NCBI GenBank assembly: GCA_030762175.1
Contig: CM060846.1
Location: 182,502,541 to 182,566,540 of the forward strand
Origin: Metallyticus violacea
Taxonomy: Eukaryota; Arthropoda; Insecta; Mantodea; Metallyticidae
DNA length: 64,000 bases
Direction of reading: 5' to 3'
The number at the start of each line of letters is the position of its first letter. The first letter of the stretch is position 1. The position numbers were made by a program, and so were the translations under genes. The notes beneath the pieces were generated by a model, which saw only the letters and a list, made by a program, of their open reading frames with translations, made no database searches and was not told where the DNA came from. Below, piece after piece: positions 14,709 to 25,859 of this stretch.

Positions 14709-14979
14709 ATTGATATCATTGTATGATTCAGTTGAACTACACACTCTTGAAGCTTCACTTACTTTTCATAAACTTATGGATCCGGTTTCGAGAACATTTA
14801 GTTCCCATTTTCAGTCAGGCTAAAGTTCAACTCAGTTGAGTTGAGATGAGTTTAACTGAGTTGAACTTTAGCCTGGCTGAAGATGGGAAGTAAATGTTCT
14901 TGAAACTGGTTCCATACATTTATGAAAAGTAAGCGAAGCTTTAAGAGTGTGTAGTTCAACTGATTCATACAATATCAAT
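14709..14979. mobile_element. Solo palindromic PLE terminus
   Basis: Two arms, 14709-14835 and 14856-14979, are near reverse complements around a 20-bp centre made of GAGTTGAGATGAG-like sequence. Each arm matches the 3' terminus of PLE-4 (24813-24940), including the hammerhead-like segment. No coding sequence remains. It looks like two inverted PLE termini that lost, or never carried, a body. Confidence 0.8.
14877..14931 (+). ncRNA. Hammerhead-ribozyme-like motif in solo PLE palindrome
   Basis: CTGAAGA (14877-14883), a weak stem II (GGGAAG/GTTCTT type), GAAAC (14902-14906), then an AT-rich stretch ending GTA|AGCG (14929-14931). The left arm has the mirrored copy, with CTGAAAA in place of CTGAAGA but GAAAC kept (14785-14789 on the minus strand). 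Confidence 0.5.
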
Positions 14980-17318
14980 TAATATGATAAGCTTCAATGT
15001 GCAAGTTCCAATTTACATTTTAATTCCTAAAAATTGCCTGCCAAAAAACACCAACTTCCAAAGAAAATGAAAATGTTCTGTGAAGGTTATTTTATTTAAA
15101 AATATTTTGTATTATGGAAAAAAAATTGTAGCCAATCTGAAGTAAATGGCAATAAAGGCACCTCAAGAAGCGCAATAGCATAAACTATAGAATATATTAA
15201 GAAAATGTGGAAAATTTCATGAAAGCAGCTTAATTTTCATTTTATCCAGTAAGTGAAAGCTTAGTGCCTAGCTTCTGTAGTTACACACTTACAATTTTAG
15301 AATATTTTGAACTATTTCTTTGACTGACTTACTGCATTCAATGTGGAGAACTTTCCCATTACACATCAACAGCCAATAATAATAACTATAAACTTTTTAA
15401 TGTTCAGAATATATGTTCATTATGCACAGAGAGCTATATAACTAGTTAAACATTGTCCTGACATTAACATGAATAACATATTATGATTTTATAGGGCAAA
15501 AAGTCTAAAGATAAATTCCATTTGTAGTTATTTACATGTGTGATTTATGTACAGCAGTGCATTTTTTGCCTTTGCTATGAGAAATAGAAACATTCTAAAT
15601 AATTTGTTCCTGAACAAATAAACAAATTGCACAAGCTTAAGAATTACTTGGCTTACTTTTCTAATCTGCATTCTTTAAAGTCTTATAAATTGTGTCATTA
15701 GAAAGCCACCATAGATTCATGACCAATTAACAAAATGATAATGTTCTATAAATAAAGAAACATACACCCAGGAATTTAAGGGTCAATGAACCTGCTCAAG
15801 ATGGGCCATTTGTGTGCTTATTTTCTGATACAGAATAAAACATAAACTATGCTTGTAAAGAAAAAAATTAAGACACTTAAATTCCTGTAAAATTAAAAAT
15901 AAATAAAAATTAATGACATTACTTATACATTATATATAACAATATATACAATAAATGTGTATATATTTTTTTCCTTCAGTTTGTTCTTAAAGTGAATCCT
16001 TCCTTTTAAGAAACACATTAGGTATGTACAGAAATTAGTTTTTTATACTCTTTTTTTCTATAAGAATTTTAATTATTAATAATGTTTTATGAAAGTGTAG
16101 ATCTTCCAAGCTGTAAAAGTGAGCAGCTGAGCACACATCAAGACACATATTGAATGTAGTACATTACTACTGTTGATCTGCAACTAATGTGAACACAGAC
16201 TATAAGGAATTACATATTATATTTGGTTAGTATATTTATACCAATATAGAAAATGTTATTTACAGCATATATATAGCTGTTTGTTGTTTATTATAATGTT
16301 AATTTTGAGAAGAAAGGTTATTTTATTCAGTCTCTAATGCATATATAGTTTAATAATATATTACATTTTCTTTTATACAAATTATTTCTATTTAGATCCA
16401 CCTCAAAGATATCATCAACACAGCTGTGCGACACTTTAAAAATGTACATTAATTATTTAAATAGCTTGGTTTTAAGTCAATGTCCTAGTAAATCATGTTT
16501 TTGCTTTTATGGTCTTCATACAATAATTTATTTTTATAATGTACATGCAAATAAACATAAAATATTTTTTTCAATAATCAGTCATTTGTAACAGCACTAA
16601 TATTTTTGTTAATATGACGAATATACAATATGAAAAACTAGATGTTCATTGTAAAGATAAAACACACTAAAAGACACAACAATGAAAATAAATATTTCAA
16701 GTCTGTTAGGCTCTTCTTCAGTGAAAGAAATGAAAGTGACTCCTACAATGAATACCTAGTATGGCATGTTATTACACTCAAATGGGATATTTTACTTTCA
16801 TTGATATATTACATACTAAATGAATATTCATAATAATAATAATCTCAATATATAAAAAAGAATGTGATAAATGTATATGTCAAGCCTCATGCCATCTAAA
16901 TATCTTATGATTAAAATCATCTTTTTAGCTATATCTGCTAGCCATAAATAAATTACAAATTGTTTTGCATTATTATTGAAAAAATTTAAACACTTACAAT
17001 TTAGCTAAAATAATTTGTTTTATAAACATAAGGTCTGACACAGTTATCTACAGATTACATGTACATGCATGCACATAAGAGAGAGAAAGAGAATGGGAAT
17101 ATTTTGGAATTTACCAGCCATTTATACTGGCCTGCTTATATGAATATAACTGCATATATGCGGAGACCATATTAATGAGCAGACTGATATGAATGCAGAA
17201 CCTCAACTTCCTCTACAATCTAATACTAAGAGTGTAGTTTCATAATAGCTATGACCAATTTCACATTATGAATAATTCTATCACAGCAGCACAGAAAAAA
17301 TTCTGCATAATCTTGATT

Positions 17319-17340
17319 CACCACCACCACCACCAGCACC

Positions 17341-17371
<31 letters not shown>

Positions 17372-17373
17372 CC

Positions 17374-17432
<59 letters not shown>
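17319..17432. repeat. (CAC)n followed by (CAT)n microsatellite
   Basis: About 114 bp of CCA triplets changing at about 17388 into TCA triplets. Both strands give artefactual His-rich or Val/Met-rich open frames. Confidence 0.98.
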
Positions 17433-17433
<1 letters not shown>

Positions 17434-17544
17434 TTATTATTTTTATTTTTAATGCAACTTACTTGCAGATCAGGTATTGAAGTTCCAAATAGTCCATTTA
17501 TAAAGCACATATTGAGAAGCAACAAACTACATTAAACAATGTGA

Positions 17545-17745
17545 CAATAAAGATGAAGGGGATGGGGATAACAATGAAGCAGTAGTGGATGTTTTGCAGG
17601 AGAAACTGGAGATTGCAGAGAAAACCTATCTGAATGCCACTTTCTTCACCTAAAATATCACTTATGTTCCCTGGGATCAAACACAGGTCAACTTGGTGGA
17701 GAGAAAGCAATCTAACCATTTTGCCATGGTGCTGCCTTGCATAAG
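17545..17745 (-). mobile_element. tRNA-like SINE remnant
   Basis: Minus strand: the A box lies in ATGGCAAAATGGTTAG and the B box is TTTGATCCC, followed by a body without clear coding. It may belong to a second SINE family. Confidence 0.45.
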
Positions 17746-18539
17746 TCTTAAAACGGAACAATTTGCTTCATAGTAAAATACTTTTAGAAGCCTCCTTAGT
17801 CAAACTCTTTCAAGTGTGCTTATTTGCATAATAAGTATTATTAATAACAGTTTTCTTGAATACCTATCTGAAACTTACCAAGAGCTACCATGATTCATAA
17901 AAAGTATTATACCTTTATTAGCAGTTGAGGAAATATAGCTATTAAAGTCATTGAATATTTGTGCATACTAATGCTAATTTCATATACAACACCACAAAGT
18001 ATGTAATCTATTATTCATGATTTCAAATGATTACAAACTTTCCTTTAGATATTTTGAATTACAAATGTAACAGCACCAATTTAGCCAGGAAGTAATATTT
18101 TTTATCTATTTGTTAATTTGAGCATTTTTCAGGATGCTTGAGATGCTTTAAGATTTCACCAGGTAGCTGATAACTTGATCAATGTCAGTTATATAAAAGG
18201 TGAGCTAATCATTGGCAATAGTATAGCATAGCAAGATTAAATGTTAATGCACAGAAATTTTCAAAAGAAATCTTTCTTTTTCCGAGCTTATTTAAAATGA
18301 TCTACAAGTATATAGTATGCATTTGAAAACTTTCACATTTATTGAAAATTCATTATTACACAGTTTTGAATACACATAAAATGGAAAAGCAATGGAATAA
18401 TGTATTACTGGCAAGCAGTTATCAAATTTAGCTACTTCTTGCAAACTTAAAGGTAGGTGGGATGTGTAATTACAAATATATTTTAATATGTACCAATTCA
18501 AAATATAGCTATATATTTAATTTAAAAAATATATTTAAT

Positions 18540-18802
18540 GCTCACTTTCACTACTAAGGCATCACAGGAAATGGAAATGGTGATGTATGGGATGAAATGA
18601 TTAAGTTGGAAAGATATTTTATTTGGGAAATTGGGAAATTCCAGGGCTAAGTTTAGGACCTTCCAAGCATTTGTAATTGAAGAAACTGAAGGAAAAGCTT
18701 GAAAAAACCTTAGTCAGGAAAACCACCTTGGCAGGAAACAAATCCCACATCTCACATCTCCTATTCAGAAGTCCATGCCTTAGCACACTTGAGCAGCTAT
18801 AT
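18540..18802 (-). mobile_element. tRNA-derived SINE (family A), aged
   Basis: Minus strand. The body matches family A (CCTAAACTTAGCCCTGG-like, AATGC, TGGTTTTCCTGACTAAGG), but the head is badly decayed. Confidence 0.6.
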
Positions 18803-19679
18803 GCTTAATAAAGAAACTCCTACCATGCTTTTAAACATAATGAAACATTCTGATTAAAAGGTGGACAATAATTTTTCCATGGAACTGAAAGTTTTGAGTT
18901 GTTATAGATAAAATGTTTGATCAGAAAAAAGTTTTATTGTAAAATAAATAATAAAATTAAACTTAGTGCAATTATAAGAAATAGACATAGTATAAAATCA
19001 TTAACTTGGTGATATGCCATATTCCTTCTGTAAGGTAATATGTGGCAGCATTTATGCTGAGAACATAATCAGACTCAGAAGTAGCTGGTATTTCCTTTGT
19101 GGGTTTCACAGTGATAAAAGGCACTATTTTGAAACATTTGCTGTGTGTAATCTTATATATATATATATGACAATATGATGGAAGAGATCCATAAAGCATC
19201 ATCCTAGAGTACAAAAAATAGATAATAAAAATCATTTATATACTATTCCTCAACACACATAACTTAACACTGTATACATCTTATCTATTGTCATGTCTCA
19301 GGCTCTAAGTTTCTACTAGTCAGCTGGCTGGTGGAGATTTGACTACCAGTAGGGTCAAGTTACCTGAAGGCTTTTATCCAGTTTTATCTTTCTCTGAAAG
19401 GGTAAATGTCAGATTAACTATTATTTATGCAGTTCCCAGTCTCGTTTATAACATCATTGCATTAAACCTTCAAAAGTGTAATAGTTTAAATATGAACATG
19501 ATGATACCATGGCATGACCATTACCATGATATGAAAAAGAAAAATAATAATAAACTGTTTAATACTTATTTTTGAACATTTTGGGATTTTCACACTGAAA
19601 TATAGTATCAGATAACATATTATTTATCAGGAAGTCACTCTCAAATTGCATTTATTCACTGGAGTCAAAATAATATTGG

Positions 19680-19965
19680 CCTCTTTAAAAATCTTTTGAA
19701 ATTTTTGGTGTGCCCATGGATGGAATGTAAATTTTTTTATATATCTGCCTTCCTTTGTAACCTTTCAATGTGGTGATTTATTTTATTTGTTTTTGTTTTT
19801 TGAATTTTTCTATCTTTTTCTTGACCAGATCTGTTGTGTAGCCATTTTTCCATGCAATATCCATGATTTTTTGGTACTCCAATTTGTATTCTGTCTCATT
19901 TACGGGTTTACTCATAAATAATTTGTTATATGTGTAATGATGTGTCAGCCTCTCCTTTTGTTTTT
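19680..19965 (-). mobile_element. Penelope-like element fragment (PLE-3), linker region only
   Basis: On the minus strand, with frameshifts, the translation shows HHYTYNKLFMS, then ETEYKLEYQKIMDIAWKNGY, then a Lys-rich stretch. It parallels the segment between RT and GIY-YIG in PLE-1 (TEAEYKIEYKQI...NGFNKDTV). No catalytic motif is left. It lies 400 bp beyond PLE-2 in the same orientation, so it may be a separate insertion or part of a rearranged one. Confidence 0.55.
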
Positions 19966-20099
19966 TGTTTTGTTTTATTTATTTATTTATTTTGTTTACC
20001 AACCTGCCAACGTCCAGGTTTTTCAAAATAATGAGTGGAATGTATGAAATTATTATGCAAATAAGTCCTTAGTGTCATATTCACCTTTTCAGTTTAAAG

Positions 20100-20222
20100 A
20101 AAAGATCTGGTAAAGACCTTATAAAAACTTTATTCAGACAGCAATCCTGGCTGGGGATCAAACCTGGGTTGATCCAATGACAAGTAAATTTCCTAACTTG
20201 ATGGTGGACCCTCTCATCATTT
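20100..20222 (-). mobile_element. tRNA-like SINE fragment
   Basis: Minus strand: GGTTTGATCCCCAGCCAGGATTGCTG resembles a B box and the start of a SINE body. It lies between PLE-3 and PLE-2. Confidence 0.4.
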
Positions 20223-20366
20223 CAACTGTGCCCATACTTTAAATGATACCTCATCTGAAATATAGCTATATTGTTTCTTTTTGCTTAATTTTTTATCTGT
20301 AGTGCTGATGGAATTAACAATTTTAATATAAACAATGTAATACAGTTTTTTTCACACTAACTCCAT

Positions 20367-20421
20367 TCACTTACACAAAAATCTGGACATATGTTTCGGG
20401 AGTGATCCCTCCCATCTTCAG
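20367..20421 (-). ncRNA. Hammerhead-ribozyme-like motif, PLE-2 terminus
   Basis: Minus strand: CTGAAGA (20415-20421), stem II GGGAG/CTCCC around a GATCA-type loop, GAAAC (20393-20397), then a short ACA...TGT pairing ending in TGTA|AGTG, the expected NUH position. The invariant core residues of a hammerhead are present. A convincing stem I next to the core is not visible, so self-cleavage is uncertain. Confidence 0.6.
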
Positions 20422-21037
20422 CCTGTAGTTAACTGTTGTTATATGTGGCGGTTGGGTCTCTTGATGTTCTTGTGGCAGCATCTGTTGGTTCTATTAGAAA
20501 TTTGCTGAGTTCATCCATTGGAGGGAAATCGAAATTCATCAAATTATCCTTATTTTTTGTAATGAAAATGTTTCCCCAAGTGGAAAGTTCTATTGCATTA
20601 TGAAGTTGTTTAAGTAGTTTTATCTCTGGTTTAATTTCATGATTTTTATTCCAAAAGTGCGCTGCTATTGCTGATTTATCAATTTGTTTTAAGCGAATAT
20701 TTCTGAAGTGTTCTTTTTTCCGGATTCCCAAATTCCTCTTCGTTTTTCCAATGTATTTTTTATTGCACTCTGCACATTTTATTTTGTAAATACCTGACTT
20801 TTGTACTGTTGGCATGTAGTCCTTTACTCTGCAACCTAATAAGCTCTTTGTATTAAAATTGTTCTTTGGGGCTAACATAATTCCTAGTTCTTTGAATATC
20901 TTTTTGAACTTATTGTGGTAAATTGGGTGGTATGTGAAACTTTTGAATTTGTACCTTTCTTTTGCACTTTTAAGTGTGGAAATATCTCTTATTGTTTTTT
21001 GGTTTTATTGATGATTTTTATTACTGTGTCTTTGTTG

Positions 21038-21152
21038 TATCCATTAGTTTCTGCTATCTTTATGATTTGTTGGTATTCCAATTTGTACTCACAGAAACAG
21101 AGTACAAATTGGAATACCAACAAATTATAAAGATAGCAGAAACTAATGGATA
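21038..21152. repeat. Near-perfect 53-nt fold-back at the truncated end of PLE-2
   Basis: Arms 21038-21090 and 21100-21152 are reverse complements with one mismatch, separated by 9 nt. Both arms encode EYKLEYQQI.KIAETNG of the PLE linker, one on each strand. The low divergence suggests the fold-back formed when the element was inserted or soon after. Confidence 0.9.
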
Positions 21153-22328
21153 AAATTTTAATATCTTCTTCTCCATAATTTTAACACAACTAAAACAAAT
21201 GTATCAAAAGGTTAAAGGTGAAAGAAGAATGAGAACTTTAGAATAGTTTTCATAATGAAATGATGTAGTTTTTTATGGTAGGAAGTGTAGGAAATGCTTA
21301 ACCCAAGGAATATGATCCTCCTCAGATCTAAACCTAAGAATACTAACAGTAAGTTTGAAGGCACCTTTCCAGTAGTTAAATCCATAAACTCATTCTCTCT
21401 CTCCCTTCCCGTTCTTTTATGGTATAGTTAGAAAAATTTTGAAAACTTCTTGCAGCTTTGGTTAAAATTATGTCATGTTCAAGCATCAATGAATGACTGA
21501 AATAATCATGGAGGTGTTATACAGAGAAATCTGTGACTGTATTATGCTCATTCCTGCTCTCTTTCCAAATCAGTTATTATAATGTTGAAGATAATTATAG
21601 GGATGGTAATTTTTTCCCATTTTCACAAACCATGCCAAATGCCATAGATCTTAGAAACAAAGAATCAAATTAATTCATAATTGCACAAACAACCAAGAGT
21701 CAAGCAGCAACTAAGACTTCTTTCAGATGGTCAACTACTTGCAATGGCACACAATGACACAACACACCACTTGCAAATAACCCACTAAAAACACCATGCA
21801 ACTAACCAGTAACATCTGCTGCTTGGATATAACTATCATAGTACCAATGCTGAATGCTTCACAATTGATGGACAAGTTCCATGGCAAGAATAACAGAATT
21901 TATCAAATCTAAAGCCATGTGTGTAACTACACATTTATTTTGATGTAAAAAATGTAATTGAGTGAATAAGTATGTCTTTCTGCCTTTGCAGAAACTGTCT
22001 ACAATTTGATGCACATTTCTATCCAGGATTTTTGTTTCTTGTTTTTACTAGCACTCAGTCATACAAGAGTTCCAAGTTGCAGGTTTATTTTGAATTAACA
22101 AAATAAGTTGGTGAGTATCAAAGTATGGTTACATGTTTGTTGCATACATGTTGGTCATTTGAAGTACTCCACTTAGCTGAATACTTATTCAGTTGTTCGC
22201 CAGTTATGTGTCATTGCAATCAATGAATGGTTATTGCTGTTACAATGAGTTGTGCAGCAGTTACAAATAACTAGTTGATTAACTAGAAATGTTAATTGGA
22301 ACTTGCACAGTGAAGCTAATCATATAAC

Positions 22329-22499
22329 TGAAATCATTTTATGACTGACTTGAACTAAACACTCTTATACGAAGTATCCAGTGGACAACGTTTCAGCTGA
22401 TGATGCAAGCAAGGGCTTGTGAAACCATTTCTATATTTATAGAAAAGTAAGTGGAGGAATGAGAGTGTTTAGTTTGACTCAATCATACAATGATTTCAA
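22329..22499. mobile_element. Fold-back PLE-type terminus with hammerhead-like core
   Basis: Arms 22329-22363 and 22463-22499 are inverted copies of the terminal sequence (TGAAATCATT...AAACACTC) also seen at 14709-14979 and 24813-24870. The region between holds CTGATGA and GAAAC. No protein-coding remnant is visible. Confidence 0.65.
22397..22449 (+). ncRNA. Hammerhead-ribozyme-like motif with fully paired stem II
   Basis: CTGATGA (22397-22403) is followed by stem II GCAAGC/GCTTGT closing a short purine loop, then GAAAC (22421-22425), then an internal small hairpin (TTTCTATA...TATAGAAA) and GTA (22447-22449) followed by AGTGG. All core residues of the hammerhead consensus are present, and this is the clearest case in the window. 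Stem I is not obvious. Confidence 0.6.
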
Positions 22500-23016
22500 C
22501 TAGTTGATTGTTTCAGTTGCTCCATATAGCCCTAAGATCTGCTAGTTGTTTTCAGTCACATGGCATAATGTGCTGTTGCAAGGAGTTGATCATCTGAAAA
22601 TAACCTAAGTAACTAGCACCCACCTTTCTAGCAGGGGGGATGCCCTAGAGACTTGTCTCCTTTAGAAATCTAAAACCAACTTTGTCAGTTGACAGCATGC
22701 ACTCAAAAGAAACCTTAACCATCCCACATTAAAACCCTTGTTTCGATCTTTATGTACGGATAAATATATACATTTGATGGAACATTTAAAAAATTAGCTG
22801 TGAATTTGAACTGAATGCTTGTGCATGGAATATTATTATAGAGAGCATAGTACATTGATGCAGATTGCTGTTGATGAGCTTTCCACTTTCCTTGTGTTCA
22901 AGGATGTTACAATCAGCTCACATGCATGGGATGTCTTAAATCATTTATAAAACTAATGTTCAAAAGATAATGCACAGCTGCACATACACACATATATGCA
23001 CATATTTCAGCATGCA

Positions 23017-23017
<1 letters not shown>

Positions 23018-23048
<31 letters not shown>
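23018..23048. repeat. (AC)n microsatellite
   Basis: About 31 bp of AC within a longer AC/AT-rich tract at 22980-23090. Confidence 0.95.
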
Positions 23049-23051
<3 letters not shown>

Positions 23052-24812
23052 ACACTGAACATGCACACACATGCATATGGACATACACTTTTGTTTTAAT
23101 TGAAGAAACAAACAGCACAAGAGAGTGCACTTTATTACATAGCTAAAGCGTATTCTTAAACCATATCAGCAAATTAGCATGCAGCTGTACTCATCTTGTT
23201 CAGAGATTTTGTTGGATATGTCCATGTAAAAGAGTTTAGACTTAAAGTGTTTTATTTTTAAATAAAACCTAAATATTTCACCATTGCATATTGGCAGGGG
23301 CAAGCAATATATGAAAGTCAATATTTTATTATAATTTTTAATATTATTTTCTCCTCATCCTCATTTTATAACAATCTTACAACAACACCTTGCAGTACAA
23401 ATTACAAAAGTATAAACAGTATGTAGAGGTCAACATTGACAAATATTGTATGAGCAGCATGCTACTATGTATAGGACTAGAGTTTCATTTTCCTGATGAA
23501 GATCATCTGAATTATAGGCATTTTCTTAATATTCTTTCCTTCACCCTTTAATTTTGATATTTTAAATATTGAATTAGCTGGGAATTTTTTTTAATTTTGC
23601 TTTAATGTATGCATATCCATAGAGCTGTTTAATACTTCCCCTGTTAATATCTGATCTACTTATAACAGTACAGTGAATTTGAAGTGGTGGATATGGTATC
23701 TCATACCAGATAACAGGAAATCTATTTGTTTTTTCTAGACATACATCTATGTAAATTCTTTAATTAAATTAAATTTATAACAATGTAAGCAAATAACAAC
23801 AAGAAAACCTGCAACAAATTTCTCAACAGTTTTGAAAGAAAACATGTAAAATATGAAATTTAAGACTATAATTATAGCTTGAAAATACTTATATGGGCTG
23901 GATAAAGGAATACATTGAATTAAACTCTATTTTGTGCCTAAGTTTTTAAAAGTTTAATGTCAAAATGATTTTTCAGAAACTCATTCAGTTAAAGCATTCA
24001 ATGCTCTTGTTACTTCTGATTTGCAAGGAGCATTTAGCAAGTAATGCAACACATTGTATTTCCTTTCAGTGTTTGCTTTATTTCAGTTTAAATTTCACTG
24101 CATTGTTCCTTAACTCTTTGGCTTTACACTGTTTTCTTCAATATAATCTACTTGAAGATGGCTTTGCACTGTTTAAATGTCAGAAGAGTGTGTATGTAGT
24201 CATAATGCCAATCTGCAGATCTGTAACTCAAACATCTTCATTTTGAGGCTATGACCAACTCATCATTTCATCCTGCAGATTGCATCTTGTTCAGAATTGA
24301 AAAGATAAAAATCAGAAGGTGCAAAATCCTAGATTAGGTAGGACAGTTTACTGAAGTTAGTAATCTCTTCTTAGGAGCATAAATTTATGTGTAGCTTTGT
24401 ATTTTCATGAAAAAGAAACATTTGGTAATGTTTTTGTGAGGAAGCACGTCCCAGAATAGCTTCTTCAATTTTCAAAGAGTTTTTACCTATACTTTGGAGT
24501 TAACTGTCTCAACACATCAACCAAATTAACCCCTTCAGACCCTCAGATAAATGTAGCCCACCAGTTCAGAATACTGCCTTAAAACATTTATCTGAAGGGA
24601 AGCTTTGTGACACTACTTAATGGAATGGCTTTTGGTTTCAAGCAAGAAACTGTCACTGTTTCGTAACAAGCAAGCAACTTTGAACAATTAGGTTTCTGTT
24701 TTTTAATATTAGCACTTAGGTTTAAGAGACCCATTTAGCACAATATTTGAATATTCTAGCTTTGAGAATAATTGTGCTGACAATGCTAAGAGTTATCAAG
24801 TTGAACATCAAG

Positions 24813-25315
24813 ATATATTAATTGATATCATTGTATGATTCAGTTGAACTACACACTCTGAAAGTTTTACTTACTTTTCATAATTGTATGGAACTGGTTT
24901 TGAGAACATTTAGTTCCCATCTTCAGCCAGGCTAAAGTTCCACTATCGGATCATTCGTTGAGCTGTGGGAATGTATATTCTGCTCTGGTGGCAGTGTGAT
25001 AAACTTGTAGTTTATGTTTCCATCCCCGGCAATGTCAAAGCTCATTATGCTGTCTTTGTATTTGTAGATGAAGATTTTCTCCCAGGTTGCTAATTCCGTA
25101 GGTCCTTGTACTGATTTTAATAATTTTGCTTTATTTATTATGTCATGCTTTTGTGTCCAAAAATGATATGCTACTGCTGATTTCTCTATTTCGTACTTTA
25201 TGTTTCTGAAATGTTCCTTTAACCATGTGCCTATGTTCCTCTTTGTTTTTCCAATGTAGATTTTTTTCACATTCTGCGCAGTTTATTTTGTAAATACCTG
25301 ATTTTTCTTCTCCTT
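24813..25315 (-). mobile_element. Penelope-like element (PLE-4), endonuclease end
   Basis: The minus strand encodes SGIYKINCAECEK, then after a frameshift YIGKTKRNIGTWLKEHFRNI, AVAYHFWTQKHDI, a TELATWEKIFIYKYKDS stretch and a Ser/Pro C-terminus ending near 24932. Length and order fit the PLE GIY-YIG domain. Downstream lies the PLE terminus shared with the solo palindrome at 14709-14979. At its 5' side it stops abruptly near a mariner fragment (25365-25629). It is broken and inactive. Confidence 0.8.
24868..24926 (-). ncRNA. Hammerhead-ribozyme-like motif, PLE-4 terminus
   Basis: Minus strand: CTGAAGA (24920-24926), stem II GGGAAC/GTTCTC, AAAAC in place of GAAAC, then a tail with GTAAGTAAAAC. 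Stem II differs from PLE-1 and PLE-2 but stays paired. Confidence 0.5.
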
Positions 25316-25364
25316 CTTTTTATATGATTATTATTCATTGATTATTCTGAATGTTGTTCAATTA

Positions 25365-25629
25365 TTGCAGGTGTAAGTACAGTGTGCAGCTGCTTAGCGA
25401 ATGGATGATCAGTGAGACTGCTGTCTTCTGATGGTGACAACCTTTTCAACTATTGACTGACAGTGTTTTTATCCACTATCTTCTGTCCATACAAACTTCT
25501 TCTTAAATATCTCTGAATGTTGGTGAAGATCTCATTTTCTGCCAAAAGAAATTCCTTTACTACTCTTTGTTTATTATACACATCATTTAGAGAATTCCTT
25601 TTGAAATGCAGCTTCATCACTGTCACCTA
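25365..25629 (-). pseudogene. Mariner-type transposase N-terminal (helix-turn-helix) fragment
   Basis: The minus strand gives a mostly open frame with NKQRVVKEFLLAENEI, then RYLRRSLYGQKIVDKNTVSQ, one stop, then a SLTDHP segment where mariners have a DxPRSGRP linker, and HTVLTPAII. This order is the paired helix-turn-helix of mariner transposases. The catalytic part is missing. PLE-4 lies against the truncated side. Confidence 0.6.
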
Positions 25630-25859
25630 GTGGAAAAAAATCCAAATACACCAGATAATAGTGGATATTATACAAAAAAGATAATTTTAACAGCACCATT
25701 TGAATTTACAAATGCTTTTAGAACAATAAACAGACAGGTATTAAATTGTGTTTAAATATTTAATTTGAAAAAGCTATATATTATTCCTAATCTGAAAAAT
25801 TTGCTTTTGCTTTTCAATTCATGACTGTATTGTACCTGATAGTTTTTCTCAGTTAAGTA

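Larger units (their letters stand above)
20350..21152 (-). mobile_element. Penelope-like element (PLE-2), 5'-truncated, GIY-YIG endonuclease frame open
   Basis: Minus-strand PLE 3' part. The endonuclease frame at 20429-20878 is open for 149 codons and begins MLAPKNNF. It includes SGIYKIKCAEC, KYIGKTKRNLGIR, the HF.NI and AAHFWNKNHEI stretches and the C-terminal FPPMDELSKFL..PTDA. GIY, YIG and the following Arg of the nuclease are present. Upstream, the linker EYKLEYQQ continues with a shifted frame to 21090, where the element ends in a 53-nt fold-back. There is no RT. Its 3' terminus (20367-20421) carries the best-kept hammerhead core of the coding copies. It is a relic of an element still mobile fairly recently. 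Confidence 0.85.

Noticed and set aside
17226..17525. His-rich (plus) and Met/Val-rich (minus) open frames
   Set aside because: They are translations of the (CAC)n(CAT)n microsatellite with no coding sequence around it.
23018..23048. CRISPR-like or satellite array
   Set aside because: It is a plain AC microsatellite. No spaced direct repeats of CRISPR type were seen anywhere in the window.
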